DNA of 64,000 nt, taken from the NCBI GenBank assembly GCA_964586235.1, contig CAZPIO010000010.1, forward strand, positions 1-64,000, given 5' to 3'. Below the pieces are notes generated by a model. The model did no database searches. It saw nothing but the letters and a program-made list of their open reading frames with translations, and was not told the DNA's origin. Both the position numbers and the translations under genes were made by a program. This DNA comes from JAUCQB01 sp964586235 (GTDB lineage Bacteria > Planctomycetota > Phycisphaerae > UBA1845 > PWPN01). The stretch's first letter is position 1. Every line of letters starts with the position of its first letter. Below, in pieces: positions 33,328-41,015 of this stretch.

Positions 33328-34480
33328 GCGAGGCTCCAGTGTGCCGGCCCGCGACCCCGTCGATCTTGTCGAGAAGGGAAGCGGCGGTAGTCCATACGTA
33401 CCTGTCCGAGCTTGCCACATACTCCAGGAACCGCCGGTACACTCCGCGCATCCTGCTGTCTCCCGAGAAGCGCCGCTCGCAGTGAGTGAGCAGCACGATC
33501 ACGCCCCCGGCCCGTGAAATGCGCTCCGCGCAACGCACCCAGAGATCGAGGATCTGCTCAGGTTGACAGCCCAGGAAGAGAAGGCTGCCGTCCCTCGGCA
33601 GGCTGAGCGGCAATTCCAGGATGCCCTGCACGTGAAACGGCCTCGCGCTGGCGCAGCCGTTGCCGGGCACGGGGAACACTCCTCCCGAGGTGGGAATGCT
33701 GCTGTCATAGCGGTAATGCCGGGCCAGGGCTCGCAGAAGTCGCGGCGTCCTCAGCAGCGACGGTGCCCGATAGCCCCGGACCTGATACCGGCGGAGAAGA
33801 ACGGCAGCCGCGCTGACGCGGCGATGCAGTTCATGATCGGGGCAAAACGCCGTCCGATTCGAGTGGTCATAACCGTGAATACCGATCTCGTGGCCACGCT
33901 GCACCAGTTCATCGAGGCGCTGATGATCCAAAGGCCACTTGTTGGGAACGACGAACGAGGTTGAACGCGCGCCCACGGCTTCCTCGACGTCGAGAAACCG
34001 GTCAAACAGGTTCTGCATCCCTTCCGGGCTGTCGAGATCGTGTGTCAGAACGACAGGCGTCGGCCCGGGGGGGACGGCCGACGGCGCGCCCGTCAGGTCG
34101 GCCAGGAAGTCGGCCGTCAGGTCCAGCGGCCAGAGCGGAAACGCGCCGGGCCTGGTCAGTTTCGAGAGTTGCATCCGCCCGACTACCCGAGCAACCGCTG
34201 TCCGCAGAGAACCGGGTACGATCTGGTAGTTGAACGGAAGCCGCGAGGATATGGGCGGCCGGTTGGTGAAGGCTGCCGCCAACCGCGCGCTGCGGGCCAG
34301 ATCCTCTTCTATGGTGCCGGCCTGATCGGCCAGGACTGCGTCTCCGTGCTGATCCAGCCGGGCAAAGACGCGGCCATCCCCCAGAAGCGACGCTGGGAGG
34401 ACGAATTCCTCGCCCTCTGCCCACGCCAGCCTGGCGTTCCCTCCGCAGTCGCGGATGCGGATCGTTCTCGCGAGCGTCAT
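33320..34480 (-). CDS. Polysaccharide deacetylase (NodB-like) domain protein
   Basis: The C-terminal two-thirds is a NodB-type carbohydrate esterase: motif 1 PVVLTHDLDSPEG (Asp pair), motif 2 GHEIGIHGYDHSNR (the H-x3-H-type zinc site), motif 3 VRGYRAPSLLRTP, and a later VIVLLTHCER carrying the last His. It would remove acetyl groups from a surface glycan or lipid-linked intermediate, using a divalent metal. The first ~110 residues are a separate, unrecognised domain. The start ATG 34480 overlaps the GT2 stop (ATGA). A longer open frame to 34738 is only a shadow of the GT2 gene. Confidence 0.85.
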   Translation of the reverse strand: MTLARTIRIRDCGGNARLAWAEGEEFVLPASLLGDGRVFARLDQHGDAVLADQAGTIEEDLARSARLAAAFTNRPPISSRLPFNYQIVPGSLRTAVARVVGRMQLSKLTRPGAFPLWPLDLTADFLADLTGAPSAVPPGPTPVVLTHDLDSPEGMQNLFDRFLDVEEAVGARSTSFVVPNKWPLDHQRLDELVQRGHEIGIHGYDHSNRTAFCPDHELHRRVSAAAVLLRRYQVRGYRAPSLLRTPRLLRALARHYRYDSSIPTSGGVFPVPGNGCASARPFHVQGILELPLSLPRDGSLLFLGCQPEQILDLWVRCAERISRAGGVIVLLTHCERRFSGDSRMRGVYRRFLEYVASSDRYVWTTAASLLDKIDGVAGRHTGASHE

Positions 34481-35445
34481 GGGTTTGCTTCCTCGCCCAC
34501 CCCCGCCCGGTCGCTGATGAAATACAGCGGCCGGCGCACGACCTCGGCGTGAATGCGGTGCAGGTACTCGCCAACCAGCCCGATCAGCAGGAACTGCACG
34601 CTGAAGAACACCGCCTGGGTCAGCATGAGGCTCGTCCAGCCGGGTCGGGGATTGCCCGTCAGCCAACTGTGCATCACATATGCAGCCAGACCGAGGGCCA
34701 CCAGGAACAGAAGCAGACCGGCAATCGTGATCAGCCACACCGGCACCAGAGAGAAACCAATGAACGTGTCATAGGTCGATTTGAGCATCTTGGCCAGGGT
34801 CCAGCCGGAGGTTCCGGCTTGCCTCTCCTGGCGGTCGTACTCGACGACTGCCTGGTCGAAGCCCGTCCAGGCCACCAGTGCGAACGTGATGCGGTTATGC
34901 TCGTGAAACTGGCGGACACACCTGGCCACCTCGCGGTCGACCAGGAAGAAGCTTCCCGTGGTGAATTTCGAGTCCCGCGGCATGGCAAAACGGCCGATCA
35001 GGCGGCGAAAGATGTGGCTGGTCACCGCCCGCCAGGCCCCGTCGCGCCGGCTTCGCCTGTGACCCCAGACGACCTGGCTGCCTGTCCGCCACTTCTCGAT
35101 GAACTGCAGTATCACCTCGGGAGGATCCTGCAGATCGCACGCCAGGGTAGCGACTGCATCTCCGTCAGCCTGCGCGAAGCCCGCTCCGAGCGCGACGTGC
35201 GGACCGAAGTTCCGCGACAACCGGATCGCTCGAAAATGAGGGTCCTCCGCACAGATCTGCTGGATGATCGGCCAACTGCAATCCTGACTGCCATCATCGA
35301 TGAACAGGACCTGGAATTCGCAGTCCGACCTGGTAAAGAGCGTCTTGCTCAGAGTATCTCGGTATCGTCCGAGCGTCTCCTGCTCGTTGTACACCGGCGT
35401 CAGGATGACAATCCGGGGTCTGGGGGCTCGTGGCCGTTCGGTCAT
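34477..35445 (-). CDS. GT2 glycosyltransferase with C-terminal membrane helices (GtrB/ArnC-like)
   Basis: The N-terminal GT-A domain has IVILTPVYNEQETL, VLFIDDGSQDCSW, ATLACDLQDPPEV (DXD-like metal/nucleotide site) and GHRRSRRDGAWRA. Two TM helices follow (LITIAGLLLFLVALGLAAYV and LTQAVFFSVQFLLIGLVGEY), the plan of polyprenyl-phosphate glycosyltransferases (GtrB/ArnC/DPM1). It likely transfers a sugar to undecaprenyl phosphate on the cytoplasmic face. The start ATG 35445 overlaps the sulfotransferase stop (ATGA). The length of 322 is standard. The divergent GT39-like gene at 36508 could use such a lipid-linked sugar. Confidence 0.88.
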   Translation of the reverse strand: MTERPRAPRPRIVILTPVYNEQETLGRYRDTLSKTLFTRSDCEFQVLFIDDGSQDCSWPIIQQICAEDPHFRAIRLSRNFGPHVALGAGFAQADGDAVATLACDLQDPPEVILQFIEKWRTGSQVVWGHRRSRRDGAWRAVTSHIFRRLIGRFAMPRDSKFTTGSFFLVDREVARCVRQFHEHNRITFALVAWTGFDQAVVEYDRQERQAGTSGWTLAKMLKSTYDTFIGFSLVPVWLITIAGLLLFLVALGLAAYVMHSWLTGNPRPGWTSLMLTQAVFFSVQFLLIGLVGEYLHRIHAEVVRRPLYFISDRAGVGEEANP

Positions 35446-36236
35446 TGGGCGGCTCCCCATGCAACCACGTCCAGCCCTGTCAGACTGGCCAATTCCCGGT
35501 TCGGTTCGACGTATGCGGCGGACAGGCGGTGCCTCAGACCGGGGTCAAAAGAGACACCCTGGGATTCAGAGGCATTAATGATGCTCAAGCCATCCGCATC
35601 GCCGGGACGCTCGCTGATGCCAAGAAAACGGTGCAGCCGGGCGGCAAGCCGGCCGGGCGAGGCGACCATTTCGTCGTACTTCAGGATGAGTATGTTCTCG
35701 CCAGGAAACACGTCGTAGTACGGCCGTAACAGTCTGGCGTAGAGACCGCGACTGAAATACGAGTGGGGCCGTGAGACACGTTGTTCCACCGGGTACTCTT
35801 GTTCCCGCTGCCGTTCGCGTTCCAGGGCGGTCTCGAAGTCATCCGATTCGAGTCCGTTCATGCGCGACCAGAGGTAGTTGGAGTACGCCCGCGCGGCCGG
35901 TTCCCGGAGAATGAACACCAGCTTGATCCGCGGCACAGTCTCCCGGATGCGCTGCGCGGCCACCTCGCTCTCGAGGTAGTTCGTGCTCTTCTCTCCCGCG
36001 ACTCGGCCAGGCGGCACGTTCGAGAACCATCGCTCGGCATAGTAGTCGGGGCCGCGGGCGTACAACTCGTCGACAAGAAAGAACTTCGGTTCGGGCTTGA
36101 CCGGCTTGGCCATGAATACGTCCGGGTGCCGATCGAGCAGGTGGTACAACCAGGTGGTGCCGCACCGGGGAGCGCCGGCAATCAGGAAATCAGGCAGACG
36201 CCGCGACACGTTGGGACCCACGACCTGCTTCATCAT
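35442..36236 (-). CDS. PAPS-dependent sulfotransferase
   Basis: The 5'-phosphosulfate loop is LIAGAPRCGTTWLYHLL near the N-terminus and the 3'-phosphate binding region is VFILREPAARAYSNYLW. The intervening EKSTNYL and the later ENILILKYDEMVASP are family hallmarks. The enzyme would sulfate a glycan or other surface acceptor using PAPS in the cytosol. It is the first gene of the unit with GT2, deacetylase and methyltransferase. The start ATG 36236 (followed by a second ATG) has AGAGGACG upstream in the conserved leader B. A sulfatase-like enzyme ends the adjacent unit, so sulfated surface polysaccharide is a reasonable inference. Confidence 0.88.
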   Translation of the reverse strand: MMKQVVGPNVSRRLPDFLIAGAPRCGTTWLYHLLDRHPDVFMAKPVKPEPKFFLVDELYARGPDYYAERWFSNVPPGRVAGEKSTNYLESEVAAQRIRETVPRIKLVFILREPAARAYSNYLWSRMNGLESDDFETALERERQREQEYPVEQRVSRPHSYFSRGLYARLLRPYYDVFPGENILILKYDEMVASPGRLAARLHRFLGISERPGDADGLSIINASESQGVSFDPGLRHRLSAAYVEPNRELASLTGLDVVAWGAAQ

Positions 36237-36360
36237 CGTCCTCTGCCGAGAAGCCACGGTTGCCGTACGGACACCGTGGCCAGCCCGCCGATGAATACCG
36301 CCTGCACCCTGCTCTTAGTTCGTCACTTCCGATAATCGACTTTAGACGTATTCGGACCTC
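36237..36360 (-). promoter_or_regulatory. Conserved promoter/leader B of the polysaccharide locus
   Basis: On the minus strand this reads ggtccgaatacgtctaaagt, then ttatcggaagtgacgaacta, an 80-base partly conserved middle (ggg tg, ttcat cgg, gtccg, gtgg cttc) and agaggacgatgatg before the sulfotransferase ATG. Blocks and spacing match leader A at 32452-32575. Confidence 0.65.
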
Positions 36361-36507
36361 CCCAAAGGCTCAGGGGTGGCGGCGGGTGGCGATGTTATGG
36401 GACTGTCCAGTCCTCTGCCTCGCCGGCGGCGTCGCAACATCTCATAACACAAGCGAGGCGAAACACTGTCCGATATCTCTTTCGATGGTCTGCCCGGCAA
36501 GAGCCGC

Positions 36508-38352
36508 ATGTTACCAGGAGTACCCCACCCGATGAGTGCAGTCGCTCCTTCCATCCCGTGGGCAGATGCCCCAGCAGCCAAGTCCCGGTCCGCCATCACG
36601 GTCGCGACCGCCGGAATGATCATCGCCTTCGCGGCCGTCTGGTTGATGTCTCTCAATCGCAGCCTCTGCGACCCCCTGGGGCCGGACCAGGCGTTCTTCC
36701 AGTACATTGCCCAGGGAATACTGGCGGGCCAGACCCCGTACGTCGACGTCCAGACCCAAGACGGTCCTTCGATTCTGGTTGCGCACCTGCTGTCCACGCT
36801 TCTGTTCGGTCCGACGGACCTGGGGGTCCGCGCGTTCGACGCTTGCTGGACGGCGATGACGCTGGCCGCTCTGATCGCCCTGGCATTGCGGGACCGCCGC
36901 CCCCTCGCGACCGGTCTGCTGGCCGGGACGCTGTATGCCTGCATCTACTACGGCCAAGGCTATATCTTCACCTGCCAGCGGGATGGCTTCGGCGTGCTGC
37001 CGGCGCTGTTGGCCATACACTGCATGATCTCAAACAAGCCGTCGCCTGTGTGGCGCGCCGCTCTTCGCGGGCTGGTGGCCGGCCTTTTCGGCGCGGTTGC
37101 ATTCCAGTTCAAACCGACGCTCGGGCTCTGCTTCGGTATGCTCTGGCTTCAAGCTTGTGCGGATGCCTGGCATCACCGGACAGAAGGTCTCAGGGCGACG
37201 GCCGTCGTGACAGGGCTCACAGCGGGCTTCCTGGCGACCGTGCTCACCAGTTTCGCCATCCTGTACTGCTGGGGCTCGTGGGACGCTTATTGGCAGGTGC
37301 TCACCCGAAGGCACCCACTGATGGAAGACGGCTACGTCATGGGTCCCTATCTCCTGCTGGAGATGCGGTACCGCACGGCCTGGGCAGGCGTCATGCTCGC
37401 CGCGGTGCTCGGCGTCCTGTTCCTGATGACCTGGTCGCGCGAGGCGCAGGACCGGGGCAAAGGCCGCCGCTTGCTTCTGGACTGGGCATGGTGGGTCATG
37501 GCCGGAACCGGGCTGTTCCTGCTCATGATCACCGCCCACTTCTGGCCGGATTGGCGGTGCATGCTGGTGGTGTCGATCGGCGCGATCGTCCCGGCCCTGG
37601 GTTTCGCACTTTCAAGACCGTGGAGAGACCTGTCGCGGACGCAGTGGCTCGTCCTCATGAACTGCGGGGCCGGAATGGCATCCATCCTGATCCAGGGCCA
37701 GTTCGCCATGTACCATTTGTTTCCGCTGGCCGCCTTCGCCAGCTACCTGGCCGCGTGTGAGGTGACAGACGGCTTCCGGCGTTTCCGACCGGAGCCGAAC
37801 AGGAGCCACCCGTGGCTGGTGGTGTGCTTGTCTCTGTTGCTGTTTACGGGCTACACCCAGTGGTGGCGCTGTATGACCCGCTTCTCCGCCTCGCTCAACC
37901 CTCTTGAAGGCAGAACCCTGGTGGAACACTACGCCCACGTGACCCGCAAAATGAACGCGCCGGCCTATGAAACCAAACTGCGGGTTGCCCGGCGGCTGCA
38001 GGAACTCACCGCCCCCAACGAGCCGATCACGATCATGTTCTTCGATCTGTGGCTTTACCAGATGTGCAATCGCCCTCCGGCGATGCCAAAGGTGTACATC
38101 CACGCGGACACGATGCGGAATATACCCGCAACAATCGACTCCGTGCTGGATCGCAAGCCCCGGATCCTGCTCGCCCGGCTGCGAACCGAACTCCCTGCCG
38201 AAAAGCGCAGCGACCCGACGGCCGTCTTTGCGACGTTGGTCGGCGAGCTCGAAACGTACTTCGGGGCTCCGGCGCAGCAAATCGGAACCACCTACCGGCT
38301 CATTGAGATGATCGACGATGTGGGGTTCCTCGAACGGCTTCCCGGGACTTGA
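36508..38352 (+). CDS. Multi-pass membrane glycosyltransferase-like protein (GT39/ArnT-like)
   Basis: At least ten TM helices are predicted. The first periplasmic loop has the GT39/ArnT-type pattern GPDQAFFQYIAQGILAGQTPYVDV...DGP followed by LVAHLLSTLLFGPTDLGVRAFD, equivalent to the D/E-x-x-x-Y-x...G-x-x-P-Y-x-D-x-x-x-K-P-P signature, although the Lys-Pro-Pro is replaced by Asp-Gly-Pro. Such enzymes transfer sugars from polyprenyl phosphate on the outer membrane face. A soluble C-terminal domain of ~120 residues follows the last helix (LQELTAPNEPITIMFFD...). The gene is divergent from the sulfated-polysaccharide unit and may share its regulation. The start is uncertain: ATG 36508 has no ribosome site and ATG 36532 has AGGAG 14 bases away. 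Confidence 0.75.
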   Translation: MLPGVPHPMSAVAPSIPWADAPAAKSRSAITVATAGMIIAFAAVWLMSLNRSLCDPLGPDQAFFQYIAQGILAGQTPYVDVQTQDGPSILVAHLLSTLLFGPTDLGVRAFDACWTAMTLAALIALALRDRRPLATGLLAGTLYACIYYGQGYIFTCQRDGFGVLPALLAIHCMISNKPSPVWRAALRGLVAGLFGAVAFQFKPTLGLCFGMLWLQACADAWHHRTEGLRATAVVTGLTAGFLATVLTSFAILYCWGSWDAYWQVLTRRHPLMEDGYVMGPYLLLEMRYRTAWAGVMLAAVLGVLFLMTWSREAQDRGKGRRLLLDWAWWVMAGTGLFLLMITAHFWPDWRCMLVVSIGAIVPALGFALSRPWRDLSRTQWLVLMNCGAGMASILIQGQFAMYHLFPLAAFASYLAACEVTDGFRRFRPEPNRSHPWLVVCLSLLLFTGYTQWWRCMTRFSASLNPLEGRTLVEHYAHVTRKMNAPAYETKLRVARRLQELTAPNEPITIMFFDLWLYQMCNRPPAMPKVYIHADTMRNIPATIDSVLDRKPRILLARLRTELPAEKRSDPTAVFATLVGELETYFGAPAQQIGTTYRLIEMIDDVGFLERLPGT

Positions 38353-38429
38353 TGGCTCGGCAGTCTCGGGGCCCGCTGCCCGTGCCGACGGCGACTCGAC
38401 AGCGCCCACCGCCCGGTTTCGAAGCTCTA

Positions 38430-38459
38430 TTGACACACGAGACTCCATCGCCTTAGAAT
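38430..38459 (+). promoter_or_regulatory. Strong sigma70 promoter of tRNA-Val
   Basis: A perfect TTGACA (38430-38435), an 18-bp spacer and TAGAAT (38454-38459) lie 11 bases before the first tRNA base. Confidence 0.8.
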
Positions 38460-38470
38460 AAGGGGTCCAT

Positions 38471-38544
38471 GGGCGATTAGCTCAGTTGGCTAGAGCGCGT
38501 GCTCGACATGCACGAGGTCACTGGTTCAAGTCCAGTATCGCCCA
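38471..38544 (+). tRNA. tRNA-Val(GAC), with C33
   Basis: The 74 bases fold as a canonical cloverleaf: acceptor gggcgat/atcgccc, D arm gctc/gagc, anticodon stem cgtgc/gcacg with loop tcgacat, variable loop aggtc, T arm actgg/ccagt with loop ttcaagt, discriminator A. CCA is not encoded. The anticodon is GAC (valine). The base before the anticodon is C, whereas position 33 is U in nearly all tRNAs (usual sequence ttgacat). All stems are fully paired. An integrase gene starts 123 bases downstream. Confidence 0.93.
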
Positions 38545-38667
38545 ATGATAAATCCTTAGATAAAACACACATCTGACATTTAGCACCCGGTGCCGGACAA
38601 TCGCTTCGGAGCAAACTCACAGGCAGATCGGACTGCTTGGGCTCTGCCCCGCCCTGGAGATCCGGCC

Positions 38668-40017
38668 ATGGCTCCCAAGAGAATTGGACGCCCCCCAAAA
38701 TGCGTGACCGGCAGGAACGGACGCCCTATCGTCGGCTTGTCCCGTCACAAGACTACCGGGCGATACTACGCCACTTTCAGCAAACCGCGAGAGTACTTCG
38801 GGACAGATTTCGACTCCGCTCTGGTGCGTTTTCGGGAATGGGAGTCTCGGCAGAAAGGTGAGACTGTCCTCGTCAAACAGCCGGTGCCCGCATCTGTCGA
38901 TCCCACAAACGCCGACGAATTTGGGCGATGGTTCCTGAGGCAGTACCCGACGCTGGATCTGGCCAGCAGAACGATTGACACGTCAGTCCTCGGGGACGTG
39001 TTCTGGTCTATGGTTCGCAAGGCCGTCACTCAGGACCCTGTTCTGGCGGCCGAAAAGACGGGGCTGCCTCTGGACAGGCTCCACAGATTCAAGCAGCCAG
39101 AACCGTCTCTTGAGCTCGGGGGCTTGTTTGACGCTTTCATGAAACGCCCGAAAGAGATATCGCGGCAGTCACGATCTGACTATCGGCGGTACTGGAACAC
39201 CTTCGTCTCATGCGTGGGAGCCAAGACGATAGCTGACCTGACACCCGAGGCGATTGCCCGGTACGCAAAGTCCATCCTCAAGCCGTACTTTGAGGCGAAG
39301 AAGTCCCATGCATGGGTTCAGAACCAGTTCATCGCCGTGAGGCAGATTGTCAGATGGGCATTAAGGATGGGAGAGGACACCGACAATGCTCAGCGGGCGT
39401 TGACCCTGCTTCAGATACTGGAGATACCCCAGGACGAGGGGGAGCACAATCCGCAACCCATCTCCAGAGAGCACTTTGAGGCGTGGTATTCAGCGTGTGA
39501 CGCAAAGCATAAGGCCGTCCTGTTGACCATGCTCAACGCGGCAATGCGGCAAACAGATGTCTCTCGTCTGCGGTTTTTCAACCCGGACGGCAGCAGACAG
39601 GTTGACCTGAAGAGCGGTTTGATCGTGACTCGCAGGAGAAAGACGGGTAACGTAGTCCGTTGTTGCTGCCTATGGGACAGGACCGTCGGCGCCATTGCCA
39701 AATGGCGACAAGGCAGACCCGCCGGCGAATGGGTGTTCGACAACGAAATGGGATCACAGTCATCTGCCCTGAGGATTGCCGAGAAACTCAGGGGATACCG
39801 GGACCGGGCAGGCCTGCCCAAGAGCGTGAAAATCGCCCACATCCGCGATGGAGCTTATACAGCGTGCGTGGCGGCAGGGATAGACCTGGTCTCCGTCAAG
39901 ATACTGTGCGGGCACAAAGTCGGGATTCCGGACGCCTATGTGCAGCGAGGCCCGCGCATGGTTGAGAATGCCTGCATGGCGATTGAGCAAGCCTACTTTT
40001 CTGCGGCCCCAAAGTGA
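38668..40017 (+). CDS. Tyrosine recombinase (phage-type integrase) next to tRNA-Val
   Basis: The C-terminal catalytic domain is visible: first Arg in MLNAAMRQTDVSRLRF, the beta-strand Lys in TRRRKTGN, the HxxR box AHIRDGAYTA (about residues 391-393), the second His in LCGHK (~416) and a candidate nucleophile Tyr in DAYVQRGPRMVE (~424). A core-binding SAM-like domain (SDYRRYWNTFVSCVGAKTIADLT) precedes it, and an N-terminal arm-type region starts RIGRPPKCVTGRNGRP. The start ATG 38668 has GGAGA about 8 bases upstream; the frame opens earlier at 38590 without support. Position beside a tRNA suggests a past site-specific integration, but I see no repeat of the tRNA 3' end in this window. Confidence 0.85.
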   Translation: MAPKRIGRPPKCVTGRNGRPIVGLSRHKTTGRYYATFSKPREYFGTDFDSALVRFREWESRQKGETVLVKQPVPASVDPTNADEFGRWFLRQYPTLDLASRTIDTSVLGDVFWSMVRKAVTQDPVLAAEKTGLPLDRLHRFKQPEPSLELGGLFDAFMKRPKEISRQSRSDYRRYWNTFVSCVGAKTIADLTPEAIARYAKSILKPYFEAKKSHAWVQNQFIAVRQIVRWALRMGEDTDNAQRALTLLQILEIPQDEGEHNPQPISREHFEAWYSACDAKHKAVLLTMLNAAMRQTDVSRLRFFNPDGSRQVDLKSGLIVTRRRKTGNVVRCCCLWDRTVGAIAKWRQGRPAGEWVFDNEMGSQSSALRIAEKLRGYRDRAGLPKSVKIAHIRDGAYTACVAAGIDLVSVKILCGHKVGIPDAYVQRGPRMVENACMAIEQAYFSAAPK

Positions 40018-40045
40018 GACGTTGCCTCCGAGTCGTTGAACCGCT

Positions 40046-40470
40046 GACCTGCCGATCGCACTGGGAATCATTTTCGCCAACGGCCAGGGCACGCCCGAGC
40101 CGGCCGAGCAGTACATCATTGCCGGCGAACTGGCCCTCGATGGCCGGGTACGCCCGATCAAGGGTGCCCTGTCCATGGCCATGCTGGCCCGCGACAAGGG
40201 CCTGACCGGCCTGATCCTGCCCCGCGAGAACGCTCCTGAAGCGGCCGTGGCCGAGGAGATCGAAGTCATCGGCATCGGCGCGCTGGCCGAGGCGGTGGGC
40301 TTCCTCACCAGCCAGCTTCCCCTGGAACCCACGGTCATCGATATCGACGCGGTCTTCGCCGATGCCTCGCGCTACGAAGAGGATTCTTCAGAGGTCCGCG
40401 GCCAGGAGTCGGTCAAGCGGGCGGTCACCGTGGCCGCCGCGGGCGGACATAACATCCTGACGTTAGGTAC
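40046..40470 (+). pseudogene. Internal fragment of comM/yifB (Mg-chelatase-like ATPase)
   Basis: The frame begins exactly at the family block DLPIALGIIFANGQG and runs through YIIAGELALDGRVRPIKGAL, LILPRENAPEAAVAEEIEVIGI, VRGQESVKRAVTVAAAGGHNIL, then loses similarity just before the Walker A loop (ILTLGTSASNTLN instead of MIGPPGSGKT). The N-terminal ~90 residues and the whole ATPase core are missing, and an in-frame stop (40037-40039) closes the left side. The frame drifts on to a stop at 40522. ComM normally aids DNA uptake/branch migration; this copy cannot be functional. It starts 28 bases after the integrase stop. Confidence 0.85.
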
Positions 40471-40595
40471 AAGCGCCAGCAACACCCTTAATTGGCGTCC
40501 TCACAAGGCGTTATGGCTGTAATCGACCGTTTCTCACATCTCACGATCGTCTCGGGAGTCCACGGCTGGCTCGCGGCTTTACTGGCAAGAGGCGC

Positions 40596-40625
40596 GCGGG
40601 CGTAATTTAGTGGTAGAATGCCAGC
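40596..40625 (+). pseudogene. 5' half of a tRNA-Gly gene
   Basis: The 30 bases gcgggcgtaatttagtggta + gaatgccagc match the acceptor, D arm and start of the anticodon stem of bacterial tRNA-Gly. After 'ccagc' the sequence changes abruptly and there is no anticodon arm, T arm or matching acceptor (cgcccgc) downstream. It is a truncated tRNA, probably cut by a recombination event. Confidence 0.75.
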
Positions 40626-40795
40626 AGGCACCCCTCATCATTCCAACTCGTTGCCGTTTCGTGACTTACGAATCATCGGCTGGAAGTAATCTGTAAGTTC
40701 CCTGCCCCCCGTGCCCCCTCCAGGTGACCAGCCCGCAAGACCGGAAAAAACTCGAAAGTGGGGTAGCCGCAACGGGGGGGGGCGCTACTACAATG

Positions 40796-40923
40796 CTAGG
40801 AGACCGTCCGAGTAATCCGGGAGAACCTCATGGAAGGGCATATTGTGGTCTCCAGAGCCAGGTTTTCAGACCGCAACATGGTAATCCGCGGCTGTGAGAG
40901 CCATTACCCGGACGGTCTCCTAG
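40796..40923. repeat. 128-bp MITE-like element with 21-bp terminal inverted repeats
   Basis: The left arm ctaggagaccgtccgagtaa(t) at 40796-40816 pairs with the right arm at 40903-40923 at 20 of 21 positions. The 86-bp interior has no ORF but contains further 'gtaatccg' palindromic motifs. Arms end in CTAG. It lies between the tRNA-Gly remnant and a PEP-CTERM gene. Confidence 0.8.
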
Positions 40924-40971
40924 AACATGGCTCGGCGGCGTAGCCGGGCAAGGTCAAATGGGAAATGTCGG
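40924..40971. repeat. Dispersed ~47-bp repeat, copy 1
   Basis: The string 'cggcggcgtagccggg' followed by 'aaatgggaaatgtcgg' recurs at 63197-63242. Both copies sit just upstream of a plus-strand gene (41016 and 63264). Confidence 0.7.
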
Positions 40972-41015
40972 ATCAGTAATCCTGGGCGCGTAGGCGTCCT
41001 GACGGAGGGAAAAAC

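Noticed and set aside
40460..40520. Integron attC site (gttaggt ... gcgttatggc) after the integrase
   Set aside because: The R'/R'' cores do not pair as an attC hairpin, and the recombinase is longer than integron integrases and lacks a recognisable IntI patch.
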